Origin: Ectothiorhodospiraceae bacterium WFHF3C12
GTDB lineage: Bacteria > Pseudomonadota > Gammaproteobacteria > Nitrococcales > Nitrococcaceae
NCBI GenBank assembly: GCA_013519935.1
Contig: JACDUA010000004.1
Span: forward strand, 39,926-103,925
Length of the DNA: 64,000 nucleotides
Reading direction: 5' to 3'
The translations under genes and the position numbers were made by a program. Below the pieces are notes generated by a model that made no database searches, was not told where the DNA came from, and saw only the letters and a program-made list of their open reading frames with translations. Shown piece by piece: positions 43,598 to 52,935 of the stretch (positions are counted from its first letter, which is position 1; each line of letters begins with the position of its first letter).

Positions 43598-44332
43598 GTG
43601 ACCATGGAACCGAGGCGTACGGGAGAACGCGCGGCGCCACTGCAGGCATTGATCGACGGCGGTCGCGAGGCGGCGCCCATGCTGCCGGGCGTGGTGCCGT
43701 TCGGCATGACCGCCGGCATCGCGGCGGTGGAGGCCGGGCTGGAGCCGGCGCTGGGCCTGGCCATGTCCGTGATCATCTTCGCCGGCGCTTCGCAGCTGGT
43801 GGTGGCCCAGCTCATCGGCGAAGGTGCCCTGCCGCTGATCGTCGTCCTGACCGCATTGCTCATCAACCTGCGGATGGTCATGTACAGCGCCTCATTGGCC
43901 CCGCACCTCGGCCATCTGCCCCTGCGCTGGACTGCCCCGCTGTCGTACCTGCTGACCGATCAGGCCTACGCCATAAGCATCACCCGCTTCACCTATGGCC
44001 GGACCCACGGGCCCAAGCAGTTCTTCTACATCGGCGCCGCGTTCCCGATATGGGCGGTCTGGCTGATCGCGACCGCCTTCGGCGTCTGGCTGGGCGCGGC
44101 CATCCCCGCCTCCTGGCAGGTGGGTTTCGCGCTGCCGCTGGTCTTCCTGGTACTGCTGGTGCCCGTGCTGCGCGACCGGCCCAGCATCATCGCCGCCCTG
44201 GTCGGCGGCGGTGTCGCGATACTCGCCCACGAGGCCCCATACCACCTCGGCCTGACCATCGGGGGACTGTCGGGCGTTGCGAGCGGCGTCATCGCGGAGA
44301 TGGCTCTGAAGCGTCGAGGAGAAAACCGGTGA
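43598..44332 (+). CDS. azlC: AzlC family branched-chain amino acid exporter, large subunit
   Basis: 244 residues from GTG 43598 (ATG 43604 also possible). It has seven or eight hydrophobic segments with the family motifs LPGVVPFGMTAGIAAVEAG, FAGASQLVVAQLIGEGALP, INLRMVMYSASLAPHL and LTDQAYAISITRF. In Bacillus and related systems AzlCD exports branched-chain amino acids or analogues. Its GTGA stop/start overlap with azlD shows translational coupling. The final charged tail (EMALKRRGENR) is cytoplasmic. Confidence 0.92.
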   Translation: MTMEPRRTGERAAPLQALIDGGREAAPMLPGVVPFGMTAGIAAVEAGLEPALGLAMSVIIFAGASQLVVAQLIGEGALPLIVVLTALLINLRMVMYSASLAPHLGHLPLRWTAPLSYLLTDQAYAISITRFTYGRTHGPKQFFYIGAAFPIWAVWLIATAFGVWLGAAIPASWQVGFALPLVFLVLLVPVLRDRPSIIAALVGGGVAILAHEAPYHLGLTIGGLSGVASGVIAEMALKRRGENR

Positions 44333-44652
44333 GCGAGTCGACGGCCTGGCTGGTCATCGCCGTGATCGGTGCCGGAACCTTCGCGTTCCGTTTCTCGGGC
44401 ATCCGTTTTTTCGGCGCCCGTTCCATGCCCGAGCCGCTGCTCAGGGCATTGCGTTATGTGCCGGCCGCGGTGATCGCGGCGATCGTCGCGCCGGCCATCG
44501 TCCATGGAGGACCCGACCCGGGCTTCGACACCGACAACGTCCGGCTCTTCGCCGGCCTGATCGCGGCCGCCGTCGCCTGGACCAGCCGAAGCGTCCTTTT
44601 GATCCTGGCGGCCGGTATGGGCAGTCTCTGGCTCATTGAATGGGCGTTGTGA
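44329..44652 (+). CDS. azlD: AzlD family branched-chain amino acid exporter, small subunit
   Basis: 107 residues from GTG 44329, overlapping the azlC stop. Four hydrophobic segments, with AFRFSGIRFFGARSMP and LRYVPAAVIAAIVAPAIVHG, fit AzlD. It works with AzlC as a two-part exporter in the inner membrane. The gene is convergent with the FNR-like gene, separated by about 40 bp. Confidence 0.9.
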   Translation: MSESTAWLVIAVIGAGTFAFRFSGIRFFGARSMPEPLLRALRYVPAAVIAAIVAPAIVHGGPDPGFDTDNVRLFAGLIAAAVAWTSRSVLLILAAGMGSLWLIEWAL

Positions 44653-44694
44653 GCTTGCGTGACCCGGGACCGGGGAAAGCGCGGCTGCACACGC

Positions 44695-45456
44695 CTAACC
44701 ACAACGCCCGGAAGACCTGAAAGGCCCTGGGACCATGGCACGCACATTGGCCGGCTGAAGCAGGACGACCTCTCGCCGATGATCGCGAATCAGTCCCTTA
44801 TCGCGAAATCGCGCAAAGACTCGGCTGAGCGTTGCGGGCGTCATACCCAGATAGTTTGCAAGGTCCCCCCGGCTCATCGGCAACGGCAACCGCACCGTGG
44901 ACAGCTGTAACCTGGCATAGCGATCCGCGAAGTTCACCAGCAGCGCCGCGACGCGTTCATCGGCGGGGCGTTGGGTGACGCCGTCCAGAACCCTGGCGCC
45001 GGCATAGTGCTGTCCACTGAGGATGCGCATGAGCTGGCGCTGCAGGGCGGGCACCTCCGCGGCGAGATCCGCGATACGGTCGTACCTGATGGGGCATACC
45101 GAGGTCGTCTCCAGTGCAATGGCCGTGCAGACATGCGTGCCCGGCCCGATCGCCTCGAGCCCGGTCATCTCGCCGGGCAGGTGAAACCCGAGTACCTGGT
45201 TACGCCCGTCCGCATCCCGACGGAAGACCTCGACGGCCCCGCTGCGCACCATATAGATGTCCCGCAGCGGACGGCCCGGGGCGTACAGCAGGCTGCCCCG
45301 GGCAAGCAGCTTGTAGCGGCCAACCAGCCTTTCGAACCGCTCGAGACTCTGCCCGTCGATGCCGTGGGGCAGACAAAGCTCGATGATCCGGCAGTCGCTG
45401 CACGCGACGCGCAGCGTTTTCAGGTCCAGAACCTGGTGCTCGGTGGGATGCGGCAT
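44695..45456 (-). CDS. FNR-type Crp/Fnr regulator with [4Fe-4S] cysteines
   Basis: 253 residues; ATG 45456 follows GGGAAGGG. The N-terminal cysteines C19-x2-C22-x5-C28 plus C121 (TTSVCPI) match the four cluster ligands of E. coli FNR, so oxygen sensing by a [4Fe-4S] cluster is likely. The cyclic-nucleotide-like barrel spans ~30-150. The HTH reads SRGDLANYLGMTPATLSRVF. In FNR the recognition helix is VETISR; here it is PATLSR, so the key Glu is replaced by Ala. DNA specificity may thus differ. A partial FNR box lies upstream at 45644. Confidence 0.87.
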   Translation of the reverse strand: MPHPTEHQVLDLKTLRVACSDCRIIELCLPHGIDGQSLERFERLVGRYKLLARGSLLYAPGRPLRDIYMVRSGAVEVFRRDADGRNQVLGFHLPGEMTGLEAIGPGTHVCTAIALETTSVCPIRYDRIADLAAEVPALQRQLMRILSGQHYAGARVLDGVTQRPADERVAALLVNFADRYARLQLSTVRLPLPMSRGDLANYLGMTPATLSRVFARFRDKGLIRDHRREVVLLQPANVRAMVPGPFRSSGRCG

Positions 45457-45643
45457 GGCTGCCCTTCCCCCGCGCCAGTGGCGCGCTGGTCGCTGCCGAT
45501 GAACTGCCGGCATGGGTAATCCGCACCCGCCCGCCGGCCAACGCGCAAGCGCTGTACTGCGGGAACGCCTTCCCTGGAGCCTTACCGTTGAAGTATAGCA
45601 ACGCGGGGCATATGGGGACTGGATCACACGGACGGACCGAGAA

Positions 45644-45657
45644 TTGTCCTGCATCAA
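45644..45657. promoter_or_regulatory. Partial FNR-like box
   Basis: TTGTC-CTGC-ATCAA; the right half-site matches the FNR consensus perfectly and the left half matches 3 of 5. It lies in the roughly 300-bp gap between the fnr-like gene (divergent) and the small plus-strand gene at 45762. Confidence 0.4.
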
Positions 45658-45761
45658 ATCCGGCGCGGGTTCCGATTGCCGCATCGCCCCCCGAAAACGA
45701 CCATAGCCGCCCGATCCTGAACGGCGCGGACGCGCCGTCGTTCGTCCATGGGAGCGCAGCA

Positions 45762-46022
45762 ATGGCAGACCAACGCCGCCGCATATCAGGGAAGGCAGCC
45801 GGCACTGCCACGACCGAGACCGTTCATGGAACGCCGCTGCCGCTGGTCACCGCCGCATGGATACTGGCGGCGGATCGCGACGCCCGGCGCCTGTTCGCGC
45901 TCTACCCCGATCTCGACCCGGATGACCTGCGCGACGCGGTGGCGCGTGCCGAGCAGCTGGGCCTGACGGGCGTTGTCGCGGAAGCGGCCCATCCCGGAGT
46001 CCGAAAAGGCTCATCCAACTAG
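45762..46022 (+). CDS. Small hypothetical protein upstream of GGDEF gene
   Basis: 86 residues from ATG 45762; an upstream in-frame ATG at 45588 is possible but lies in the promoter gap. The middle segment FALYPDLDPDDLRDAVARAE resembles the 'hPdLs-edIraAL' stretch of DUF433 antitoxin-like proteins; beyond this I cannot place it. The C-terminus (GVRKGSSN) is basic. It lies 19 bp upstream of a PAS-GGDEF gene and is probably cotranscribed. Confidence 0.55.
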   Translation: MADQRRRISGKAAGTATTETVHGTPLPLVTAAWILAADRDARRLFALYPDLDPDDLRDAVARAEQLGLTGVVAEAAHPGVRKGSSN

Positions 46023-46041
46023 AGTCCCCAGTGCCCGCAAT

Positions 46042-47688
46042 ATGCAGACGCAATCCCGGTACCAGGCCTGGGTCGCAGCGATCAGGGCACCCGCGGCGGT
46101 GTTCGTGGCTCGACGCGACAACGGGGCGATCACGCTGGTCGCGGCGAACGGCCCCTTCCGGCAACTACAGGGGTTGCCGCCGGCGGCGACCGGGTCACTG
46201 CCGAAGGCAGTGGAGCCGGAGCTGGAGAGCGCGATCCACCGTGCAGTGGACGGGGCCGCCGGTGCCGAAGCGATTGCCGCGGCACGTCGCGGCGATGACA
46301 GCCGGCGGCCGTGGCTACGCCATACACTGACGCGCGTTGGAGAAGACGGCGACGCCGCCGCCGTGCTGGATCTGGCCACGGAGATCACCCCGGCCTCGGC
46401 CTATCGGGACGACTTGCTGGATGCGATCTGGCGCACCCTCCCGGACGCTCTCCTGGTGTCGGACTTCGTCCGTTCCACTCTGGTCTGCAACTCCAAATTC
46501 TGCGAGGTCTGGGGTCTGCCCATGGAATCCGTCCGTCGCAGCGGCCCCGAGGATATCCTGGATCACGCCGCCCGGAAGATGCGGGACGGGGACGCATTCA
46601 AGCGTGAGGTTCGAGCGCTGCGCGAATCGTCGACGATCTGCCGTCATGGCTGGGAACTCGCGCTGCGCGACGGACGGCTCTTCACGATCGACACCGACCC
46701 TCTCACCGACGCCGGGGGTACGTACTGGGGCCGGATCTGGTACACGCGTGACGTGACGCGGGCGAAGCTGACCGCCAACGCGCTCAGCGAGAGCGAGCAG
46801 CGGTTCCGACAGCTCGCGGACGGCTCGTTACAGGGCATCATTGTTCAGCGCCCGGACACCCGCGGTGAGGTGGTCTACATGAACGCGGCAGCCAGAAGCA
46901 TGGTGGAACCCGCCGCACTGGACCACTGGCCGCCGGCCTCGAAGGCGCTGCCCGTGGATGTCGGCGCGGTAAGCGAAGCGGCGCCGGCCCAGATCAATGA
47001 CCTGCTCTCCGGCGCCAGGCCGGGGATACGCTGCACCATGCCGACCCGCCATGCCACCAGCGGCGTGGAGTGGGTGGACGTGTTCGCCACCCCGGCGGTC
47101 TGGGCCGGCGCGCCGGCAATACAGCTCACCCTCGTGGACATCACGGAACAGAAAGCGCTGGAACGCCAGTTGCTGTGGCACGCCACCACCGACCCGCTCA
47201 CCGGGCTCGGTAACCGGCGCCGGTTCATGGAGGAGGCCGAGCGTTATTTCCGCTCCGACCGCGCGGAGGACCATCCGCTGTCGCTGATGCTCATCGACAT
47301 CGACCTGTTCAAGCAACTCAACGACACCGGGGGCCATCCGGTGGGGGATGATGCCCTGCGCAAACTCGGGGAGGCCATGCACCGGTGCCTGCGCGACAGC
47401 GACCTGGCGTGCCGGATCGGCGGGGACGAATTCGCGGCCCTCATGCCGGGCACGAATACTCGCACCGCGCGCCGCGTTGCCCGGCGGCTGCAGGTCGCGG
47501 TCCGTACCGCCGACACGGGCCAGCCGCACCCGGTGACGCTGAGCGTGGGGATAGCGCAGGACAGCCCCGGCGACCGGCGCTTCGAGGACCTGCTGGCCCG
47601 GGCGGACGGCTGCCTCTACGCCGCGAAACACCAGGGCCGCGACCGGATCGAGGTGGCGCCGGACAGCCCTTCCGACGGCGAAGCCTGA
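46042..47688 (+). CDS. PAS-GGDEF diguanylate cyclase
   Basis: 548 residues from ATG 46042. Three PAS-like regions are visible (VFVARRDNGAITLVAANGPF; a PAS7-type one at DALLVSDFVRSTLVCNSKFC; FRQLADGSLQGIIVQRPDTR), followed by the linker LVDITEQKALERQLLWHATT and a full GGDEF domain (LIDIDLFKQLNDTGGH; signature RIGGDEFAALMP). It is predicted to make cyclic-di-GMP in the cytoplasm; no membrane segment is seen. It is followed at 47856 by a second GGDEF gene on the same strand. Confidence 0.9.
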   Translation: MQTQSRYQAWVAAIRAPAAVFVARRDNGAITLVAANGPFRQLQGLPPAATGSLPKAVEPELESAIHRAVDGAAGAEAIAAARRGDDSRRPWLRHTLTRVGEDGDAAAVLDLATEITPASAYRDDLLDAIWRTLPDALLVSDFVRSTLVCNSKFCEVWGLPMESVRRSGPEDILDHAARKMRDGDAFKREVRALRESSTICRHGWELALRDGRLFTIDTDPLTDAGGTYWGRIWYTRDVTRAKLTANALSESEQRFRQLADGSLQGIIVQRPDTRGEVVYMNAAARSMVEPAALDHWPPASKALPVDVGAVSEAAPAQINDLLSGARPGIRCTMPTRHATSGVEWVDVFATPAVWAGAPAIQLTLVDITEQKALERQLLWHATTDPLTGLGNRRRFMEEAERYFRSDRAEDHPLSLMLIDIDLFKQLNDTGGHPVGDDALRKLGEAMHRCLRDSDLACRIGGDEFAALMPGTNTRTARRVARRLQVAVRTADTGQPHPVTLSVGIAQDSPGDRRFEDLLARADGCLYAAKHQGRDRIEVAPDSPSDGEA

Positions 47689-47855
47689 CCGTTGGGCGAT
47701 TGCCGCGCGGAGCGCGCCGCTGTCGATTCGATTCCCCGCCGTCCATGACGCCGCCTTGACTGACGATACTGTGACCCATTCCCATTGAGCCTGGTCCTGC
47801 AGCGGGTAACTTGTAGCCCTTCGCTGCCACGCAGCCTATCGCCAGGAAACGAACC

Positions 47856-48773
47856 ATGGGTCTCGATGCCGCAACCGCCCGGGAACTGCTTTCGGCGCTT
47901 CCCGATCCGCTCTTCGTCATCACGGAGAGCGGCCGCTATGGCCTGGCCGTGGGCGGGAACGATGACGGCCACTACCACGACGGCTCGCATCTTGCCGGGT
48001 GCTACCTCCACGACGTACTGCCTCGAACGAAGGCGGACTGGTTCATGGACCAGGTACGCGGGACGCTGGATTCGGGCCGGATGCGGACGGTGGAGTACGC
48101 GCTGGCCGGCGACGACGTCGCCGGCCTCGACAAGGACCGCGGGCCGGCGGGGGATATCTGGTTCGAGGGCCGTATCCAGCCCATGAGCACGCTTTTCGAG
48201 GGCGAGCGCGCGGTGGTCTGGGTAGCACGCAACATCACGGCGCGCAGCGAGCTGGAGGCGGAGCTGCGGCGCATGTCGGAAACCGATGCCCTGACCGGGG
48301 TCTTCAACCGGCGCAAGCTCATGGAGGCGCTGCGGCACCGCATCGCCGAGTTCCGGCGCTACGGGCAGCCCACTACGCTGATCCTGTTCGACGTGGACCA
48401 TTTCAAGCGCGTCAACGACACCTTCGGCCACGGTATCGGCGACCGGGTACTGTGCGACATCGCGGCCATCTGTTCGAGGCAGCTGCGGGACTCCGACGTG
48501 CTGGCCCGTATCGGCGGCGAGGAGTTCGCGGTGCTGTTGAGCAACACGGATCTCGCCACCGGCGAAAAGGTCGCTGAGCGGCTGCGGACCTCGATTGCCG
48601 AGGAGGTGCAATACAAGTTGGAGCAGCGCGTCGACGTGACGATCAGCGCCGGCGTGGCCGCGCTGTGCGAGGGGGAAGAGAGCGTCGACTCGGTGCTCAA
48701 GCGCGGCGACAACGCGCTGTACGCTGCCAAGCACGGGGGCCGGAACCGTGTAATCGTTGCAGCCGCGGCATAG
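47856..48773 (+). CDS. PAS-GGDEF diguanylate cyclase
   Basis: 305 residues. A short PAS domain (LLSALPDPLFVITESGRYGL; GCYLHDVLPRTKADWF) precedes the GGDEF domain with LFDVDHFKRVNDTFGHGIGD and signature RIGGEEFAVLLSN. The Asp-His insertion GGNDDGHYHDGSH in the PAS is typical of PAS-GGDEF proteins of this class. It should synthesise c-di-GMP and is the fourth GGDEF protein in the window. The gap of 167 bp from the previous GGDEF gene suggests a separate promoter. Confidence 0.9.
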   Translation: MGLDAATARELLSALPDPLFVITESGRYGLAVGGNDDGHYHDGSHLAGCYLHDVLPRTKADWFMDQVRGTLDSGRMRTVEYALAGDDVAGLDKDRGPAGDIWFEGRIQPMSTLFEGERAVVWVARNITARSELEAELRRMSETDALTGVFNRRKLMEALRHRIAEFRRYGQPTTLILFDVDHFKRVNDTFGHGIGDRVLCDIAAICSRQLRDSDVLARIGGEEFAVLLSNTDLATGEKVAERLRTSIAEEVQYKLEQRVDVTISAGVAALCEGEESVDSVLKRGDNALYAAKHGGRNRVIVAAAA

Positions 48774-48842
48774 CGCAAGGCTTGAAGGTGGCGCAACCGC
48801 ACTCATACTCACCCTGTGGGGCGCGATTCCCGGGAGGCTGGC

Positions 48843-49109
48843 ATGGCTAACGGCTGGGCGCCGGACGGCGCGGTGCAGGACCAGATCGACAGCACGGTTT
48901 CCGACGCCGTGGACCTCGCCCGAAGCAGGCTTCCTCAGGGCGAGGGCCTCACCCACTGCGAGGACTGCGACGCGCCCATCCCCGAGGGGCGACGGCGTGC
49001 GGTACCGGGCGTGAGGCTGTGCGTTGCCTGCCAGGAGGCGGCGGACGCGCAATCCCGGAATTCGGCCGGCTACAACCGGCGTGCCAGCAAGGACAGCCAG
49101 CTGCGCTGA
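48843..49109 (+). CDS. DksA/TraR family C4-type zinc finger protein
   Basis: 88 residues; ATG 48843 has GGGAGGC upstream. The C-terminal C4 zinc finger reads CEDCDAPIPEGRRRAVPGVR followed by LCVACQEAAD, the DksA/TraR/YbiI signature. The short N-terminal helix (DQIDSTVSDAVDLARSRL) replaces the long coiled coil of DksA, so it is of the small TraR/YbiI kind that may bind the RNA polymerase secondary channel. It ends 91 bp before the ATPase operon. Confidence 0.9.
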   Translation: MANGWAPDGAVQDQIDSTVSDAVDLARSRLPQGEGLTHCEDCDAPIPEGRRRAVPGVRLCVACQEAADAQSRNSAGYNRRASKDSQLR

Positions 49110-49200
49110 GCGCCGCCATCCCCCACCGGGCTTGATCGCCGTCAAATTGCGCTCATACAGCCGCGCTACGCTGGCGGGACTCGCCACGTGGAGCGCGTGA

Positions 49201-50574
49201 ATGCTGAGCCGCCACCGAAACATCATCAACATCGTCGGGGACATCCTGGAGGTGCGCGTGCCCACGGATCGCGCGCAGGGCGCGGACCGCCCGCGCTTCC
49301 GTGATGTCGCCATCGTCGAATCCGCCGACGGCCGGCGCGCCCTCGCCCAGGTCATACGCATCGAGCGGGATATCGTCTCGCTGCAGGTATTCCCCGGCAC
49401 GAAGGGGCTGGCCACGGATGCAGCCGTGATCTTTCTCGGTCACCCCATGGAGGTGGAGTGCTCCCAGAGCGTGCTGGGGCGCATATTCGGGGGCGATGGC
49501 GAGCCCATCGACGACGGCCCGAGCCTGGCCGACGAGCGCGCGGTGAACATCGGCGGTCCTTCGGCGAACCCCATGCGGCGGGTCATGCCGGGCCGGATGA
49601 TCCGCACCGACGTGCCCATGATCGACGTCTTCAACTGCCTGGTGGAGAGCCAGAAGATCCCGATCTTTTCGGTGGCCGGCGAACCCTATAACAGCCTGCT
49701 GGCACGCATCGGCGTTCACACCGACGCCGATGTGCTGGTCTTCGGCGGTATCGGCCTGATCTTCGACGACTACTATTTCTTCCGCCGAAGCTTCCAGGAC
49801 GCCGGAATCTTCTCCCACACGGTGATGTTCGTGAATCAGGCCTCCGACCCCGTCGTCGAGCGACTGCTGGTGCCGGACATGGCCCTCGCCGTGGCCGAGC
49901 GTTTCGCCGTGGAGGAAGGCAGGCGGGTCCTGGTGCTGCTCACGGACATGACCTCCTTCGCCGACGCCCTCAAGGAAGTGGGGATCGCCATGGAGCATGT
50001 ACCGTCCAATCGCGGTTACATCGGCGACCTCTACTCCCAGCTGGCCCGGCGTTACGAGAAGGCCTGCGACTACCGGGGCGCGGGCTCGGTGACCATACTC
50101 TCGGTGACCACCATGCCGGGTGACGACGTGACCCATCCGGTGCCGGACAACACCGGCTACATTACCGAGGGCCAGTTCTACCTGCGCGACGGCGCCATCG
50201 ACCCGTTCGGCTCCCTGTCCCGGCTGCGCCAGCACGTCGCGGGCAAGGTCACCCGGGAGGATCACCCGGAGATCATGAACGCCATGATCCGGCTTTACGC
50301 CGGCGCGAAAGACGCCCAGCAGAAGCAGGCCATGGCCTTCGAGCTGTCCGCTCACGACCAGCGGCTGCTGCGCTTCGGCGAGCTCTTCGAGGAGCGGTTC
50401 ATGGACGTCGACGTGTCCATGCCGCTGGAGACCGCGCTGGACCGCTGCTGGCAGACGCTGGCCGAATGTTTCTCGTCGGACGAGCTGGTCATGAAGCAGG
50501 AGCTGGTGGAGAAGTACTTCCCGGAACGCACGCGCGACAGCGGGGAGGCCGGCGTTGCCGAGACTGGCGCTTAA
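49201..50574 (+). CDS. atpB: V/A-type ATPase subunit B
   Basis: 457 residues, the usual length. Characteristic segments are VMPGRMIRTDVPMIDVFNCL, KIPIFSVAGEPYNSLLARIG, LTDMTSFADALKEVGIAMEH, PSNRGYIGDLYSQLARRYEK and the C-terminal LFEERFMDVDVSMPLETALD. As in other B subunits, the P-loop is absent and the subunit forms the noncatalytic half of the hexamer. It is the first gene of a seven-gene operon, followed with overlap by subunit D. Confidence 0.95.
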   Translation: MLSRHRNIINIVGDILEVRVPTDRAQGADRPRFRDVAIVESADGRRALAQVIRIERDIVSLQVFPGTKGLATDAAVIFLGHPMEVECSQSVLGRIFGGDGEPIDDGPSLADERAVNIGGPSANPMRRVMPGRMIRTDVPMIDVFNCLVESQKIPIFSVAGEPYNSLLARIGVHTDADVLVFGGIGLIFDDYYFFRRSFQDAGIFSHTVMFVNQASDPVVERLLVPDMALAVAERFAVEEGRRVLVLLTDMTSFADALKEVGIAMEHVPSNRGYIGDLYSQLARRYEKACDYRGAGSVTILSVTTMPGDDVTHPVPDNTGYITEGQFYLRDGAIDPFGSLSRLRQHVAGKVTREDHPEIMNAMIRLYAGAKDAQQKQAMAFELSAHDQRLLRFGELFEERFMDVDVSMPLETALDRCWQTLAECFSSDELVMKQELVEKYFPERTRDSGEAGVAETGA

Positions 50575-51160
50575 CAAGGGGGCGCTCCAGCGCGAGAGCC
50601 GGCGGCTGAAGGTCTACCAGCGCCTGCTTCCGGTGCTCGACATGAAGAAGCGCCAGCTCATTGCCGAGCACCGCTCCGCCCGCGACGAGCTGGAGCGTAT
50701 GCGAGGCTCGATCCGCGCACACCAGGAACAAGTGAGCCGGAACCTTCCCATGCTGTCGAACCGGCGCGTGGACCTGCAGGGCCTCGTCCGTACCGTGGAC
50801 GTGCGCATCGGTGAGGGTCAGCTGCTGGGCGTGGCGATCCCCGTCCTGGAGGCCGTTGATACACGTCGCGCGGACTACGGCTATCTGACCCGGCCCCACT
50901 GGGTTGACGCCGCCGCCGTGGCCATAGAAACCATGGTGCGATTGCGCCTGGAGGCCCGGGTCCAGGCCGAGGTGACCCGGCGGCTGGAGGCCGCGGCCAC
51001 CAAGGTGACCCAGCGCGTCAATCTGTTCGAGAAGGTGCTGATCCCGCGCACGCGTGAACGCATCCGCCGCATCCGCATCCATCTCGCCGACGCCGAGCGT
51101 GCGGCGGTGGTCCGGGCGAAGATCGCCAAGCGCAAGCGGGCGGAGGGGATGGTGCCTTGA
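50555..51160 (+). CDS. atpD: V/A-type ATPase subunit D
   Basis: 201 residues, overlapping the end of atpB by 20 bp. The N-terminal helix LNKGALQRESRRLKVYQRLL and the long C-terminal coiled coil with RVNLFEKVLIPRTRERIRRI are typical of subunit D, which forms the central rotor stalk. Its stop overlaps the next start (TTGAG), so translation is coupled. No subunit F gene accompanies it, as in the spirochaete-type operons. Confidence 0.93.
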   Translation: MPRLALNKGALQRESRRLKVYQRLLPVLDMKKRQLIAEHRSARDELERMRGSIRAHQEQVSRNLPMLSNRRVDLQGLVRTVDVRIGEGQLLGVAIPVLEAVDTRRADYGYLTRPHWVDAAAVAIETMVRLRLEARVQAEVTRRLEAAATKVTQRVNLFEKVLIPRTRERIRRIRIHLADAERAAVVRAKIAKRKRAEGMVP

Positions 51161-52935
51161 GTATCGTAACCCTCAAGCGCGCCACCGTGCTGGGCCTGGA
51201 GAGCGAGAAGGCGGCCGTGCTTCAGGCCCTCCAGGCCCTTGGGGCACTCCATCTGATCCCGGTCGGTGAGGAGACGCCGCCCGAGCGCCCCGCCGAGCCG
51301 GAACGCACGGTGGCGGCCCTGAAGTACCTGCTCGCCTGTCCGGCCCGGCGCCGCCAGCGAAGCGACGACGCGGCCTTCAACCTCAAGAGCGTGGTCAACG
51401 ACGCTCTGGAGAACCAGCAGCGCTCGCGCCAGGCCGAGGACTGGGCAGACTTCCTGCGCCAGCGGATCAAGCAGGTGGAACCCTGGGGCGATTTCCGCTT
51501 CCCGGCCCTGGAGGACCTCGCCGGCCAGCGGCTATGGTTCTACGTGGTGCCCCACTACAAGATGCGCTGGCTGGAGGAACTCGAGCTGCCCTGGCAGCTG
51601 GTGCACCGGGACTCCCGCAACAGCTTCGTGGTGGTCATCGCCCCGGACGAACCGCCAGCGGATGCCCTGCCCGTGCCGCGCACCCACACCGGCGCGTTGT
51701 CCCTGGGGGAACTGCGTCAGCGCCTGGATCGGGTGGAGAGCGAGCTGGACCAACTGGCCCTGGAGCGGGAGTCCCTGACCCAGTGGATCGGGTTGATGAC
51801 CAGGCACCTGGACCACGCCGCCGACGCCGCGGATCTGCGCCACGCCCTGGGCATGACCCGGGACACCGACGGCCTGTTCGCGCTGCAGGGGTGGCTGCCC
51901 GCCGACCGGGAGCCGGCACTGCGCGCGCTCGCCGAACAGCGCGGGCTCGCCGTGAGCGTCTCACCCGCCACGGCGGACGACCGCCCGCCCACCCTGCTCG
52001 CCAACCGCGGTCCACTGGCGGCCGGGGAGGAAATCGTCGACTTCTACCAGATGCCCGGCTACCGGAACTGGGACCCGTCGCCGGTGCTGTTCCTGTCGTT
52101 CGCGGGCTTCTTCGCCATGATCATGGCCGACGCCGGATACGCGCTGGTGATCGCCGCGCTGCTGGCGCTGTTCGGCGGACGGCTATCCAGGACACCCAGG
52201 CTGCGCCGGCTGCGGACGCTGGCGTGGACCATCGCCGCTACGGCATTCGCCTACGGGACGGCCGTCGGCAGTTACTTCGGCACGACACCGCCGCCCGCGT
52301 CCCTGCCGGGCCGGTTCCACGTGCTGGACCTGAACGACTTCGACGTCATGATGAACCTGTCGATAGGCGTCGGCGCCGCCCATCTGCTGGTCGCCAACGG
52401 CGTGACCGCCTGGCAGCGGGGGCTGCGGCGGTCGGCCCTCGCACCGGCGGGGTGGTTCGTTGCGATTCTGGGCGGCCTCGGCCTCTGGCAGGGCGTGCCC
52501 GGCAGCACCGTCGTCCTCGCCGGCGGTCTGGGCCTTGTGCTGCTGTTCTCCGGAGACACCGCCGGGCCAACGCACCGCGGTCTGTTATGGCGGCTTTGGA
52601 GTGGCCTGCTGGGGCTGTCCAACGTAACCAAGGCCTTCGGCGACGTGCTCAGCTACCTGCGCCTGTTCGCCCTGGGGCTGGCCAGCGCGTCGCTGGCCGT
52701 CACCTTCAACCAGCTCGCCAGCGACGCGGCCGCGAACACGCCCGGCATCGGCACGCTGCTTTTCGTGCTCATCGTGCTGCTCGGTCACGCGCTGAATTTC
52801 ACGCTCTGCGTGGTCAGCGGCCTCGTTCACGGCCTGAGGCTGAACGTCATCGAGTTCTATCATTGGGGTGTCGCCGACGAGGGATACCCCTTCAAGGCTT
52901 TCGCCAGACGGGGGAACGGCAGTTGGAAGAGCTGA
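51157..52935 (+). CDS. atpI: V/A-type ATPase subunit I (a-type)
   Basis: 592 residues. A soluble coiled-coil half (residues ~1-290) is followed by about seven to eight membrane segments, starting near FAGFFAMIMADAGYALVIAA. Family motifs include MPGYRNWDPSPVLFLSFAGF, FGDVLSYLRLFALGLASASL (the essential Arg is in YLRLF) and the end GLRLNVIEFYHWGV. This is the stator subunit that carries the ion half-channels. It overlaps the start of the K subunit gene by 13 bp. Confidence 0.94.
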   Translation: MSIVTLKRATVLGLESEKAAVLQALQALGALHLIPVGEETPPERPAEPERTVAALKYLLACPARRRQRSDDAAFNLKSVVNDALENQQRSRQAEDWADFLRQRIKQVEPWGDFRFPALEDLAGQRLWFYVVPHYKMRWLEELELPWQLVHRDSRNSFVVVIAPDEPPADALPVPRTHTGALSLGELRQRLDRVESELDQLALERESLTQWIGLMTRHLDHAADAADLRHALGMTRDTDGLFALQGWLPADREPALRALAEQRGLAVSVSPATADDRPPTLLANRGPLAAGEEIVDFYQMPGYRNWDPSPVLFLSFAGFFAMIMADAGYALVIAALLALFGGRLSRTPRLRRLRTLAWTIAATAFAYGTAVGSYFGTTPPPASLPGRFHVLDLNDFDVMMNLSIGVGAAHLLVANGVTAWQRGLRRSALAPAGWFVAILGGLGLWQGVPGSTVVLAGGLGLVLLFSGDTAGPTHRGLLWRLWSGLLGLSNVTKAFGDVLSYLRLFALGLASASLAVTFNQLASDAAANTPGIGTLLFVLIVLLGHALNFTLCVVSGLVHGLRLNVIEFYHWGVADEGYPFKAFARRGNGSWKS

